From positions 58,155 to 122,154 of the forward strand of contig NZ_FOEF01000015.1 of assembly GCF_900110575.1 (NCBI RefSeq): a stretch of 64,000 bases of DNA. Direction: 5' to 3'. The translations under genes and the position numbers were made by a program. The notes under the pieces are model-generated. The model searched no databases. It saw only the letters and a list, made by a program, of their open reading frames with translations, and was not told the DNA's origin. Shown in pieces: positions 53,044 through 61,261 of this stretch. This stretch comes from Amycolatopsis saalfeldensis. Its GTDB lineage: Bacteria > Actinomycetota > Actinomycetes > Mycobacteriales > Pseudonocardiaceae. Every line of letters starts with the position of its first letter. The stretch's first letter is position 1.

Positions 53044-56000
53044 TCACGCCGGAGCTGTGAACACGTACGACCCGCCGGGCACGAAGAACGTGCCGGGCGC
53101 CGAGGGCACCGCCGCGGCCGGGGAGCCGATGGCGTCCGGGCGGCTGGTCGGCACCTTCACCGTGGCCGACGCGCCGGCCGGGACCGTCACACGGAGAGTG
53201 AGCTTCCCGCCCGAGATCGACCACTCGCTGGACGCGCCGCCGTACGGGGTCTGGTACGCCGACTTCGCCGAGGTGAGGCCGCCGCCGGGCCGGGGCGCCA
53301 CCAGGAGTGACGAGTAGCCCGGGCCGGCCGCGGAGAGGCCGCCGACCTCGCGGTAGAGGAAGTCGCCCACCGAGCCGAGGCCGTAGTGGTTGAACGAGTT
53401 CATGCCCGGGTCGTTGAACGAGCCGTCCGGCTTGATGCCGTCCCAGCGCTCCCAGACGGTGGTCGCGCCGTGTCCGATCATGTAGCCCCAGCCGGGGAAG
53501 TCCGGCTGCAGCAGCACCTGGTACGCGACGTCGGCGTGGCCGTGGTCGGCCAGCACCGGCAGCAGGTTCTCCACGCCGAGGAACCCGACGCTCAGGTGCC
53601 CGCCGGTCGCCGCGACCTTCGCCGCCAGCTTGTCCGCCGAGGCCTGGACGCGGTCCGCCGGGAGCAGGCCGAACGCCAGCGCCAGCACGTACGCGGTCTG
53701 GGTGCTGGCCCCGACCGTCCCGTCCGCGGCGACGAACTTCGCGGTGAACGCCGCGCCGACCTGATCGGCCAGGGTGCCGTACTTCGTCGCCTCGGCGGTG
53801 TGGCCGGTGGCCGCCGCCATCCGCGAAACCAGCCGCGCCGACCACGCGAAGAACGCGGTGGAGACGACGTCCTGCGCGGTGTTGTCGTTGACGTTGAGCC
53901 AATCCCCGTAGGTCGCGTGGTCGCGGATCAGGTCGCTGCCCGACGTGGCGCGCAGGTACTCGACCCACTTGACCATCGCGTCGAAGTGCTCGGTGATCAC
54001 GCCGGTGTCGCCATAGCGCTGCCACAGGGTGTACGGCACGATGACGCCCGCGTCGCCCCAGCCCGCCGTGCCGGAGCCGCCCAGCACGCCCGGCGCCACG
54101 TCGGTGAACGAGCCGTCGTCGTGCTGGGCGTCGACCAGGTCGTCGGCGAACTTGCCGAGGAAGTTGTGCACGTCGAGGTTGAACGTCGAGGTGCCGGCGA
54201 AGATGCCGATGTCGCCGGTCCAGCCCAGCCGCTCGTCCCGCTGCGGGCAGTCGCTCGGGATGGACAGCATGTTCGAGCGCTCACCCCAGAGGATGTTGTG
54301 CTGCAACTGGTTCACCATCGGGTTCGACGAGGTGAACGTGCCGGTCTGCGCGCCGGTGGTCCACATCGCCCGCCCGGTGACGGTGCCTTCGCCCGGTGCC
54401 GAGGGCAGGCCGGTCAGCTCGACGTACCGGTAGCCGTGCACGGTGAACCGGGGCTCGTAGGTCTCCGGTTTTCCCGTGCCCGCCAAGGTGAACCGGTCGG
54501 TGGCCTGGGCCGCGCGCAGGTTGTCGGTGTAGACCGTGCCGTCCGGGTTGAGCACCTCGGCGTGGCGCATGGTCACGGTCGTGCCCGCCGGCCCGGTCAC
54601 CGAGAGCCGGTTCCAGCCGCTGAAGTTCTGGCCCATGTCCAGCACCCAGACGCCCGGCTTGGGCTGGGTGATCGCGACCGGGTGGAAGTCCTGCTGCACG
54701 GTGACGCCGTTGTCCACTTGGGACACCAGATTCGGCTTCGCCCCGGTCCGAACCCCGGCGTTCGCCCAGGCCCGGTCGTCGAAGCCGGGGCTGTCCCAGC
54801 CCGCGACGGCCTGGCGGGCGTCGTAGGTCTCGCCCTGGTACAGGTCGTCGGCGCGGATCGGCCCGTCGATCGTCTTCCAGCTGCCGTCGGTGGCGACGAC
54901 GGAGCTGCTGCCGTCGGCGTAGGTCAGCTCCAGCTGCGCCGAGTACCACGGCTGGGTGCCGTAACGCTGGGAGCCGGCGATGCCGATGCTGCCGGAGTAC
55001 CAGCCGTTGCCGAGTGACGCGCCGAGCGCGTTGTCCCCCTGGCGGATCTGCCCGGTGACGTCGTAAACCTTGTACTGCAGGCGTTTCGTGTAGTCGGTCC
55101 AGCCCGGGGCGAGCACGTCCTGGCCGACCTTCGCGCCGTTGAGCCGGGTCTCCTGAAGCCCCAGCGCGGTGGTCAGCAGCCGCGCGGAGGCGACCGGCTT
55201 GGTGACCGTGAAACCCTTGCGCAGAAAGGGCGCGGGGGAGCTGATGGTCACGTTCGCGCCCCACGGGCCGGTGCCGTACGCGGCCACCGCGCGCGCCGCG
55301 GTCCACGCGCTGTCGTCGAAGCCGCTCTTCTCCCAGCCGTCCGGGCCGGTCTGGCTGGCCTTCCAGCCGCCGTCGGTGACGACGGTGGGCCCGCCGGGCA
55401 CGGTCAGCTTGGCGATCAGCCCGGCCGGGCTCTGCGTGGTGTTCTCGCTCTGCACGGCGATGGTGTTGGTCCCGGCGGTCAGCTTCCCGCCGAGGTCCAC
55501 CACGGCGGCCTGCTTCCACGAATCCGTGACCCGGGGCGACGCGCTCACCTGCACGCCGTTGACCCAGACTGTGGCGCTGTCGTCGCCGGTCACCACGAGA
55601 GTGGCCTTGGCCGGCGCCGCGGCGAGGTCGAGGGTGCGGCGGAAGAACCGCGTCGCGGGCGGGATTCCGCCAGCCGGATCGCCTTCGGGGTACCAGATCC
55701 AGCTCGCCCCGGCGAGGTCCGGGCCGGTGCCGGCGCGGCCGATGAAGTCACCGGTCCACTCCGTGGCGGGGGCGGCCAGACCGGTCTCGAACCGCTGCGT
55801 CGCGCTCCAGCGGCCGGCGCGGCCCTGGCTGTCCCACGCCCGCACGCGCCAGGTGTACGCGGTCAGCGACGTCAGCGCAGGCCCGCCGTACGCCACATCG
55901 GCCTGCTGCGCGGACTCGACCCGGCCGCTGTCCCAGACGTCGCGGCCCTTGGCGGACACGACGATCTGGTAGGCGGACTGCCGTTCCTGCGCCGCCCCGG

Positions 56001-56700
56001 AGCCCAGCTGCCAGCCGAACCGCGCCTGTGCGGGATCGATGCCCAGCGGGCTGCTCTGCCGGTCGACGGTCCCGTTCGCGACCATCAGCGGTGACGCCGC
56101 GTCCGGGTCGGGGACGGCGATGGTGCGGGCCCACGGTCCGGTGCCGTAGACACCGAGGTCACGGGCGCTCGCCCAGCCCGCATCGGCGAAGGCGGGCTGC
56201 TCCCAGCCCTCGGGCACGGTCTTCGCGGCCTTCCAGCTGCCGTCGGTGATCAGGTCCGTCGCGCCCGCGCCGGTGGTGACCCGCAGGTGCCCGAGCAGGC
56301 CGGCCGGCCCGCCGGTGTTGCGCACGGAGACGGCGATCGTGTTGGCGCCGGGGCGAAGCGCGGGGCGCAGGTCGACCGACAGCGCGGTCCGCCACGCGCC
56401 CGCGGTGCGGGCCGAGGAGGCCAGCGGCGCGCCGTTCAGCCAGACGTCCACCAGGTCGTCGCCGGTCACCACGAACCGGGCGTCGCTGACCGCGCCCGCG
56501 GGCACGGTGAACGTCTTGCGGAAGTACCGGTTCGCGGCGGGCACGGCGACGCGGGGCGAGTCCTCCGGGTACCAGACCCAGTGCGCGCCGGTGAGCTGGA
56601 CCGGCGGCGCGGCGCCGGCCGGTGGGGCGGAGGCGGCGGACAGGGCCAGTACCGCGGCGAGCGCGGCGGCGGTCGTTCGCCAGAGGTGCGAGGGCAGCAT
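53044..56700 (-). CDS. secreted GH78 alpha-L-rhamnosidase
   Basis: A 1218-residue exported enzyme with a signal peptide (about 1-32). Two similar N-terminal beta-sandwich units (about 35-190 and 325-490, each with WYPE and VVTGDD stretches) flank a fibronectin-like domain. The conserved rhamnosidase N-domain, the (alpha/alpha)6 catalytic barrel and a C-terminal beta domain follow. The active-site stretch IPSDCPQRDERLGWTGD carries the acidic residues expected for the inverting GH78 mechanism. It should remove rhamnose from pectin side chains or flavonoids. ATG 56700 follows AGGGAG. A TGAAACGTTTCA-like site lies about 45 bp upstream. Confidence 0.92.
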   Translation of the reverse strand: MLPSHLWRTTAAALAAVLALSAASAPPAGAAPPVQLTGAHWVWYPEDSPRVAVPAANRYFRKTFTVPAGAVSDARFVVTGDDLVDVWLNGAPLASSARTAGAWRTALSVDLRPALRPGANTIAVSVRNTGGPAGLLGHLRVTTGAGATDLITDGSWKAAKTVPEGWEQPAFADAGWASARDLGVYGTGPWARTIAVPDPDAASPLMVANGTVDRQSSPLGIDPAQARFGWQLGSGAAQERQSAYQIVVSAKGRDVWDSGRVESAQQADVAYGGPALTSLTAYTWRVRAWDSQGRAGRWSATQRFETGLAAPATEWTGDFIGRAGTGPDLAGASWIWYPEGDPAGGIPPATRFFRRTLDLAAAPAKATLVVTGDDSATVWVNGVQVSASPRVTDSWKQAAVVDLGGKLTAGTNTIAVQSENTTQSPAGLIAKLTVPGGPTVVTDGGWKASQTGPDGWEKSGFDDSAWTAARAVAAYGTGPWGANVTISSPAPFLRKGFTVTKPVASARLLTTALGLQETRLNGAKVGQDVLAPGWTDYTKRLQYKVYDVTGQIRQGDNALGASLGNGWYSGSIGIAGSQRYGTQPWYSAQLELTYADGSSSVVATDGSWKTIDGPIRADDLYQGETYDARQAVAGWDSPGFDDRAWANAGVRTGAKPNLVSQVDNGVTVQQDFHPVAITQPKPGVWVLDMGQNFSGWNRLSVTGPAGTTVTMRHAEVLNPDGTVYTDNLRAAQATDRFTLAGTGKPETYEPRFTVHGYRYVELTGLPSAPGEGTVTGRAMWTTGAQTGTFTSSNPMVNQLQHNILWGERSNMLSIPSDCPQRDERLGWTGDIGIFAGTSTFNLDVHNFLGKFADDLVDAQHDDGSFTDVAPGVLGGSGTAGWGDAGVIVPYTLWQRYGDTGVITEHFDAMVKWVEYLRATSGSDLIRDHATYGDWLNVNDNTAQDVVSTAFFAWSARLVSRMAAATGHTAEATKYGTLADQVGAAFTAKFVAADGTVGASTQTAYVLALAFGLLPADRVQASADKLAAKVAATGGHLSVGFLGVENLLPVLADHGHADVAYQVLLQPDFPGWGYMIGHGATTVWERWDGIKPDGSFNDPGMNSFNHYGLGSVGDFLYREVGGLSAAGPGYSSLLVAPRPGGGLTSAKSAYQTPYGGASSEWSISGGKLTLRVTVPAGASATVKVPTSRPDAIGSPAAAVPSAPGTFFVPGGSYVFTAPA

Positions 56701-56735
56701 GCGGGGCTCCCTAACGACGGACTGGGGACAACGGG

Positions 56736-56755
56736 GATTTAAACGTTTCAAATCT
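56736..56755. promoter_or_regulatory. LacI-type operator upstream of the GH78 gene
   Basis: An AAACGTTT core (about 56740-56750) is extended by near-symmetrical GATTT and CAAATC flanks, close in form to the perfect TGAAACGTTTCA before the GH43-like gene. It lies about 40-50 bp before the GH78 start. A LacI-family repressor encoded elsewhere is the likely binder. Confidence 0.55.
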
Positions 56756-56812
56756 GGTGTTCTTCAGACTGTAATCAGCCGATCACGTGATCGCAATACG
56801 CCAGACGGCGTT

Positions 56813-58345
56813 TCAAGCGGGGCGGACGCCGGTGCCGAACTTCAGGTCCCGGCCCGGTTCGGCGGTGAACGATCCACTGTGGTCGGTGCTGTAGGACTCG
56901 ACTCCGCCGGGGTATGGCCCGGAATCGTTGTACTCCCAGCCGAAGCAGCCGGTGGTGGTGGCGGATTCCAGCCGCAGCAGATACGGATGGCCCGCCGTCA
57001 CGGGGATGCCCGGGTGCGCGGCCAGCGCGGCCGGCGCCCACGGCACGTCGGCGAGGGCGAAACCGGTCCGGCTCAGCACGGTGCCGTCGGCCCCGTCGAC
57101 GACGTCCAGCGTCACCGGCGCGTCCGGGTTCCCGCGCTGGAACGTGGTGATCGACGCGGTGGTGAGCGTGCCGGTGCGCGAGGGCGTGAAACCCTGTTGC
57201 CGCACGACGTTCCCGCCGATGTCGCAGTAATGGTGGAAGCCGTCGAGGCCGCTGCCCTGGTCGAGGCCCGGCGGGGTGGCGGGGTGCCCGGGGGGACCGG
57301 GCGGGGTGAAGGGGAACCGGTCGACGCAGGAGATGTCCTGCAGCGTCCCGTCCTGGCCGAAGCTCATCGGGCCGAAGAAGAAATTGGCCAGCGACTCGTT
57401 GGGCGCGCGGTGGTCCCAGCGGTCGGACACGAAGTAGTAGCCGGTTCTCCCGTCCGCGCCGACGACCGGCAGGCTCGCCAGCGGCTGCCCGCCGCAGTTG
57501 TCGGCGTTGACGATCCGCGCGCGCCAGCGGGGTTCGGCGCGGCCGCTCTGGTGCACGCCATTCGGGTCGTACCAGGCGCCCGACCACGCGCCGAGCATCG
57601 AGGTCGCGGTCATCTCACCGGTCCCGCCCGAGCAGTAGGCGCAGGACGGGTCGGACATCAGGGCGTGGTAGACGCCGTCGCGCTTGAAGACCGTGAACGC
57701 CTCGACGTCGCCGAGGCCCAGGCGGACGTACTCGCCGGTGGTGCCGAGGTAGTCCGGGGTGAGCCGCTCGACCACCATGTCCGCGGTCAGCCCGGCGTCG
57801 ACCTGGGTGGTGTTGTGGATGACGTAACCGGTGCCGTCGGTGTCGACGAACAGCGACTCGTCCACGGCGCCCCCGACGGCCAGCTTCGGGTCGGGCCGCG
57901 CGGTGAACAGCCCGGTGGGCGCAGGGCTGGTGGCGACCAGGTAGCGCCCGCCGCCGTCGGCCCACAGGACGTACTGGCCGGTGCGGGCGTTGAAGACCAC
58001 GTGCGGCCGGAAGCAGTACGCGCACGAGCCGGGCGGGACGATGTACCCGCGATCGGTCCAGTGCACCAGGTCCGGCGAGCTGTAGGCCTTGAACCCGCAG
58101 AAGGTGCCGTTCTGCTGATAGCCGTAACCGCAGGCGTAACTGGTGCCGTAGAGGTAGAAAGTGTTGCCCGCCTGGAGGATCGAGCCGTCGTGCGCGTCCA
58201 GGGCGTTGCCCTCGACGTCGAACCGGCTCACCGGCCCGGTCGCGTCGGAATTCACCACGGTCACGGCGTGGTGGGCCGGGGCGGCGGCGGGGGAGCCGAG
58301 CAGGAGGTTCGCGAGCAGCGCGAGAACGGCGAGTGCCGGGGTCAT
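56813..58345 (-). CDS. secreted GH43-like five-blade beta-propeller glycosidase
   Basis: A 510-residue exported protein with a signal peptide (about 1-27). The N-terminal 330 residues form a GH43/GH117-type propeller: LDAHDGSILQAGNTFYLYGT provides the candidate catalytic Asp in blade 1, AVDESLFVDTDGTGYVIHN the second acidic residue, and LGDVEAFTVFKRDGVYHALMS the Glu. The last 150 residues look like a beta-sandwich binding domain. Relatives act on arabinan, galactan or xylan side chains; I cannot choose. GGAG precedes the ATG by 8 nt. A perfect TGAAACGTTTCA lies 25 bp upstream. Confidence 0.82.
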   Translation of the reverse strand: MTPALAVLALLANLLLGSPAAAPAHHAVTVVNSDATGPVSRFDVEGNALDAHDGSILQAGNTFYLYGTSYACGYGYQQNGTFCGFKAYSSPDLVHWTDRGYIVPPGSCAYCFRPHVVFNARTGQYVLWADGGGRYLVATSPAPTGLFTARPDPKLAVGGAVDESLFVDTDGTGYVIHNTTQVDAGLTADMVVERLTPDYLGTTGEYVRLGLGDVEAFTVFKRDGVYHALMSDPSCAYCSGGTGEMTATSMLGAWSGAWYDPNGVHQSGRAEPRWRARIVNADNCGGQPLASLPVVGADGRTGYYFVSDRWDHRAPNESLANFFFGPMSFGQDGTLQDISCVDRFPFTPPGPPGHPATPPGLDQGSGLDGFHHYCDIGGNVVRQQGFTPSRTGTLTTASITTFQRGNPDAPVTLDVVDGADGTVLSRTGFALADVPWAPAALAAHPGIPVTAGHPYLLRLESATTTGCFGWEYNDSGPYPGGVESYSTDHSGSFTAEPGRDLKFGTGVRPA

Positions 58346-58369
58346 TTCCTGGTCTCCTCAGTGAGAGCA

Positions 58370-58381
58370 TGAAACGTTTCA
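58370..58381. promoter_or_regulatory. LacI-type operator upstream of the GH43-like gene
   Basis: TGAAACGTTTCA is a perfect 12-bp palindrome 25 bp before the GH43-like start. It matches the core of the site before the GH78 gene, so both are probably held by one sugar-responsive LacI-type repressor. Confidence 0.65.
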
Positions 58382-58671
58382 ACACGGTAAGGCCGCAATC
58401 GCGCCCCGTCAAGGAAAGTGTCCGATTTCGGACGGCCACTTCCGATGCGCGATCTGATCGCAAACGGGTGACGGTGGTGGCGTTCGGACACTGTCCGGGT
58501 AGGTCGGGTCCTGGGTTTTGCCCACAATCAGGTGAACGTCGGCGTTCAACCGGGCTTGCGTGCAGCGTCCGGGTAGCGTCGTCACCGCCCGGTGACGACG
58601 CCGGCGTCAGGGGTGCCGTCCTGGCCCCGGCAGTGTGGTTCCCACCTGTGACCCGAGAAACTGGACGAAAC

Positions 58672-59115
58672 ATGACAACTGTGCCGTTGCCCCGGGAGAG
58701 CCGGGAGAACCGCGCCTTTGTGGACGGTCCGAGAGTCGCGTACCTCGACCGCGCGGCCGGCTCGCCGGGCCGGGTCCTGGTCCGGATCGGGGTGGTCGTG
58801 GGCGAGGACGTCGGCGGTGGGCGCGTGCCGCTCGCCGAGAGTGACGTCCCGCGCCTCGGCGGCGCCCGGCTCGTCGCGGCCGCCGACCTGATCGGCCGGC
58901 TCCCGGAGGCCGGCGGCAACCGGCATCAGGGCGGACGGCGGTGGCGCGGCCTGCTGCGCGGCCTCGGCCGGGCGGGGCGGCATCGCCGGTGGGCCGTGCC
59001 TGGGTCACCGCGGCGCAGCGGCTTCCCGGCCGCCTCGCGGGGCTGGGTCCACATCGGACGGTCCGCTCCGGCTCGTGCCGAGGAGGCAGCCGCCTTCGAG
59101 GTGGCGACGGGCTGA
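58672..59115 (+). CDS. hypothetical protein
   Basis: A 147-residue frame with strong GC bias at third codon positions and an ATG at 58672, but only a weak ribosome-binding site. The first 85 residues look protein-like (RVAYLDRAAGSPGRVLVRIG, then VPLAESDVPRLGGARLVAAA); the rest becomes Arg/Gly-rich and may be outside the original gene. I do not recognise a family. An antisense frame is open over most of it, so the call is tentative. Confidence 0.45.
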   Translation: MTTVPLPRESRENRAFVDGPRVAYLDRAAGSPGRVLVRIGVVVGEDVGGGRVPLAESDVPRLGGARLVAAADLIGRLPEAGGNRHQGGRRWRGLLRGLGRAGRHRRWAVPGSPRRSGFPAASRGWVHIGRSAPARAEEAAAFEVATG

Positions 59116-59158
59116 CGCGACGGCGCCGAACGCTCGGACTGGGGTGCCGTCCATGCCT

Positions 59159-59304
59159 TCGGGCCAACGCCGGATCGGGCCGGGGAGCCGCCCATCGTTT
59201 TCGGATCGATGCCGGGTCGGGCTCGGAGCCGTTCATCGCTTTCGGGCCAACGCCGGATCGGGCTCAGAGCTGTCCATCGCTGTCGGGCCAACGCCGGATC
59301 GGGC
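59159..59304. repeat. 41-bp tandem repeats
   Basis: TCGGGCCAACGCCGGATCGG and variants start at 59159, 59201, 59242 and 59283, spacing 41-42 bp. The array fills most of the gap between the hypothetical gene and the GH54 gene and contains no gene. Confidence 0.8.
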
Positions 59305-59388
59305 GCCCGAAACTGCGCCACGACAAGGGAAACCCCGCCGGGCAGCGGTGACGGCGGCTGGGCGCCGTCACCGCTGCCGTGTAGCGGG

Positions 59389-61224
59389 TCAGCTCAGCGG
59401 GAAGTGCTGGGCGGCACTCCCGTTGCACTCCCAGATCTCCAGCCGGGTGCCGTTGGCGGTGGCCCCCTGCGGGGAGTCCAGGCAGCGGCCGGACTGCGGG
59501 TTGAGCAGTGAGCCGTTCGCCTGCTGCACCCAGTTCTGGCCGCCGACGCCGTTGCAGTCGTACAGCTCCACCTTGTCGCCCTGGGCGGTGCCGTTGCCGA
59601 CGATGTCCAGGCACCGGCCCCGCGTGCTCAGGGAGCCGTTCGGGTTGTGGAACCAGTGCTGGTCCACCGCGTACGACTGGCAGTCCCAGAGCTGGACGGG
59701 GGTGCCGTTCCCGCCGTTGTCGTCACCCGCGACGTCGACGCACTTCCCGCCGACGCCGACGATCGGGCCGCCGCCGGTCACGGAGAACTTCTCCGCCGCG
59801 GAGCCGTCGCAGTCCGACAACTGGAGCTGGGTGCCGTTCGCCGCCCCGGTGTCCGGTGAGTCGAGGCAGCGGCCGGACTGCGGGTTGCGCAGGGAACCGT
59901 CGCCCTGCTGGATCCACTTCTGGCCGCCGACGCCGTTGCAGTCCCACAGCTCGAGTTTCGCGCCCTGGGCGGTGCCGTTGCCGACGACGTCCAGGCACCG
60001 GCCCAGGGTCGACAGCGAGCCGTTCGGATTGTGCGACCAGGACTGGTCCGCGGCGTTGTTCTGGCAGCTCCACAGCTGGACCGGGGCCGAGTCGCCGCCG
60101 TTGTCGTCGCCGTTGACGTCCAGGCACTTGCCGTTGGCGCCGAGCACCCGGCCGCCGACGGGCGCAGTGCCGGTGGCGCCCGCGTAGCCGACGGAGACCA
60201 CGTTGGCCTGCACCGCGTTGTCCGCCGCGTCGCTGGGGTAGCCCGCCGTCATCACGCCTTCGAAGAAGGAGCCGACGGAGGCGTTGCTGTTGTCACCGCC
60301 GGTGCCGAGCACGATGGAGCCCTCCTGCTGCATCGGGGTGTACCCGCCCGACGGCAGGGCGCCGTCGTACCAGGTGGTGAGGCTGCCCGACTGGGAGTTG
60401 CCGCCCTTGAGCGCGAAGGTGGTCTGGCCGTTGTTCTTCAGCATCGCCGTGACGTACGGCGATGCGTTGCCGTGGTTCGCGGTGTTGGAGCCGTGGCCCT
60501 GGAACAGCCCGTTCTCCAGATCGCCCGCGACCCACGGGCCGATCCCGGTGCACGGCCCGAAATAACAGGTGGTGCCGAGGTTGACCGCGTCCATGTGGCC
60601 GTTGCCGGTGTCGTTGATGGTGGCCTCGACGTTGCCGTAGTCGAAGCAGCAGCCGCCGTTCACGTGGGTGCCGCTGGCGACCATGTACATGCCCTCGGGC
60701 TGGCCATTGCGCGCTACGCCGTCGCCGACGTAGTGCCGGTAGCCGGTGCCGGGGGCGATGTAGACGCCGTAGACCTTGTGCCCGCCCGCGGTGACGGGCA
60801 GCGCCGTCGCGTTCGCGCCGACGTCCTGGCCGCCGGCCGTGCCCGGGCCTTCGATGGTGAGGTCGTTGTGCCGGGGGGACTGGTCGTAGACCACGGTGAT
60901 GATGCAGCTCGTCCCAGCGCAGAAGGAGTCCTGTGTGGACGCGTTGGCGTAGCCGCCGGCGGTGAGCACGCCGATGTCGGTGGTCGCCTTGTCGGAGGCG
61001 CGCTGCACTTGGTACAGGCGCCCGTTGTAGGAGCTGTAGAGCGCCCGCGTGGTGCTGTGCGCGGCGACGCACGAGGTGCCGGCGGAGCCGTAGATGTCGC
61101 ACGGGAGCGAGCCGGCTGCCTGCGCCGTGCCGGGCTGGGCGCCGAGCACGCCGAAGACCAGCGCGAGGGCGGCGGTGACGGCGAGGATGATTCTTCGCCG
61201 GTGGGGGACTGGTCGGGAGAACAC
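59389..61224 (-). CDS. secreted GH54 alpha-L-arabinofuranosidase with two ricin-type lectin domains
   Basis: A 611-residue exported enzyme. A signal peptide (about 1-38) is followed by a GH54 domain (about 40-345), which is close to fungal AbfB: LPCDIYGSAGTSCVAAHSTT, TTRALYSSYNGRLYQVQR. The candidate nucleophile is E237 in GDLENGLF and the acid/base D311 in GTGGDNSN. Instead of the fungal CBM42 domain the tail has two ricin B (CBM13-like) units (about 350-480 and 485-611), each with repeats of GRCLDVVGNGTAQG and QLWSCQ type. It should release arabinose from arabinan or arabinoxylan. GTG 61224 follows GAAAGGGG. It is 37 nt after the MGH1-like gene, in one operon. Confidence 0.9.
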   Translation of the reverse strand: MFSRPVPHRRRIILAVTAALALVFGVLGAQPGTAQAAGSLPCDIYGSAGTSCVAAHSTTRALYSSYNGRLYQVQRASDKATTDIGVLTAGGYANASTQDSFCAGTSCIITVVYDQSPRHNDLTIEGPGTAGGQDVGANATALPVTAGGHKVYGVYIAPGTGYRHYVGDGVARNGQPEGMYMVASGTHVNGGCCFDYGNVEATINDTGNGHMDAVNLGTTCYFGPCTGIGPWVAGDLENGLFQGHGSNTANHGNASPYVTAMLKNNGQTTFALKGGNSQSGSLTTWYDGALPSGGYTPMQQEGSIVLGTGGDNSNASVGSFFEGVMTAGYPSDAADNAVQANVVSVGYAGATGTAPVGGRVLGANGKCLDVNGDDNGGDSAPVQLWSCQNNAADQSWSHNPNGSLSTLGRCLDVVGNGTAQGAKLELWDCNGVGGQKWIQQGDGSLRNPQSGRCLDSPDTGAANGTQLQLSDCDGSAAEKFSVTGGGPIVGVGGKCVDVAGDDNGGNGTPVQLWDCQSYAVDQHWFHNPNGSLSTRGRCLDIVGNGTAQGDKVELYDCNGVGGQNWVQQANGSLLNPQSGRCLDSPQGATANGTRLEIWECNGSAAQHFPLS

Positions 61225-61261
61225 GCTGGAACCCCTTTCACGGATGGGATTTTCGGGTGGG

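Noticed and set aside
58582..58983. A 133-residue minus-strand frame overlapping the hypothetical plus-strand gene.
   Set aside because: Its codon third positions are less GC-rich and its composition is typical of an antisense shadow; the plus frame is a better, though still weak, candidate.
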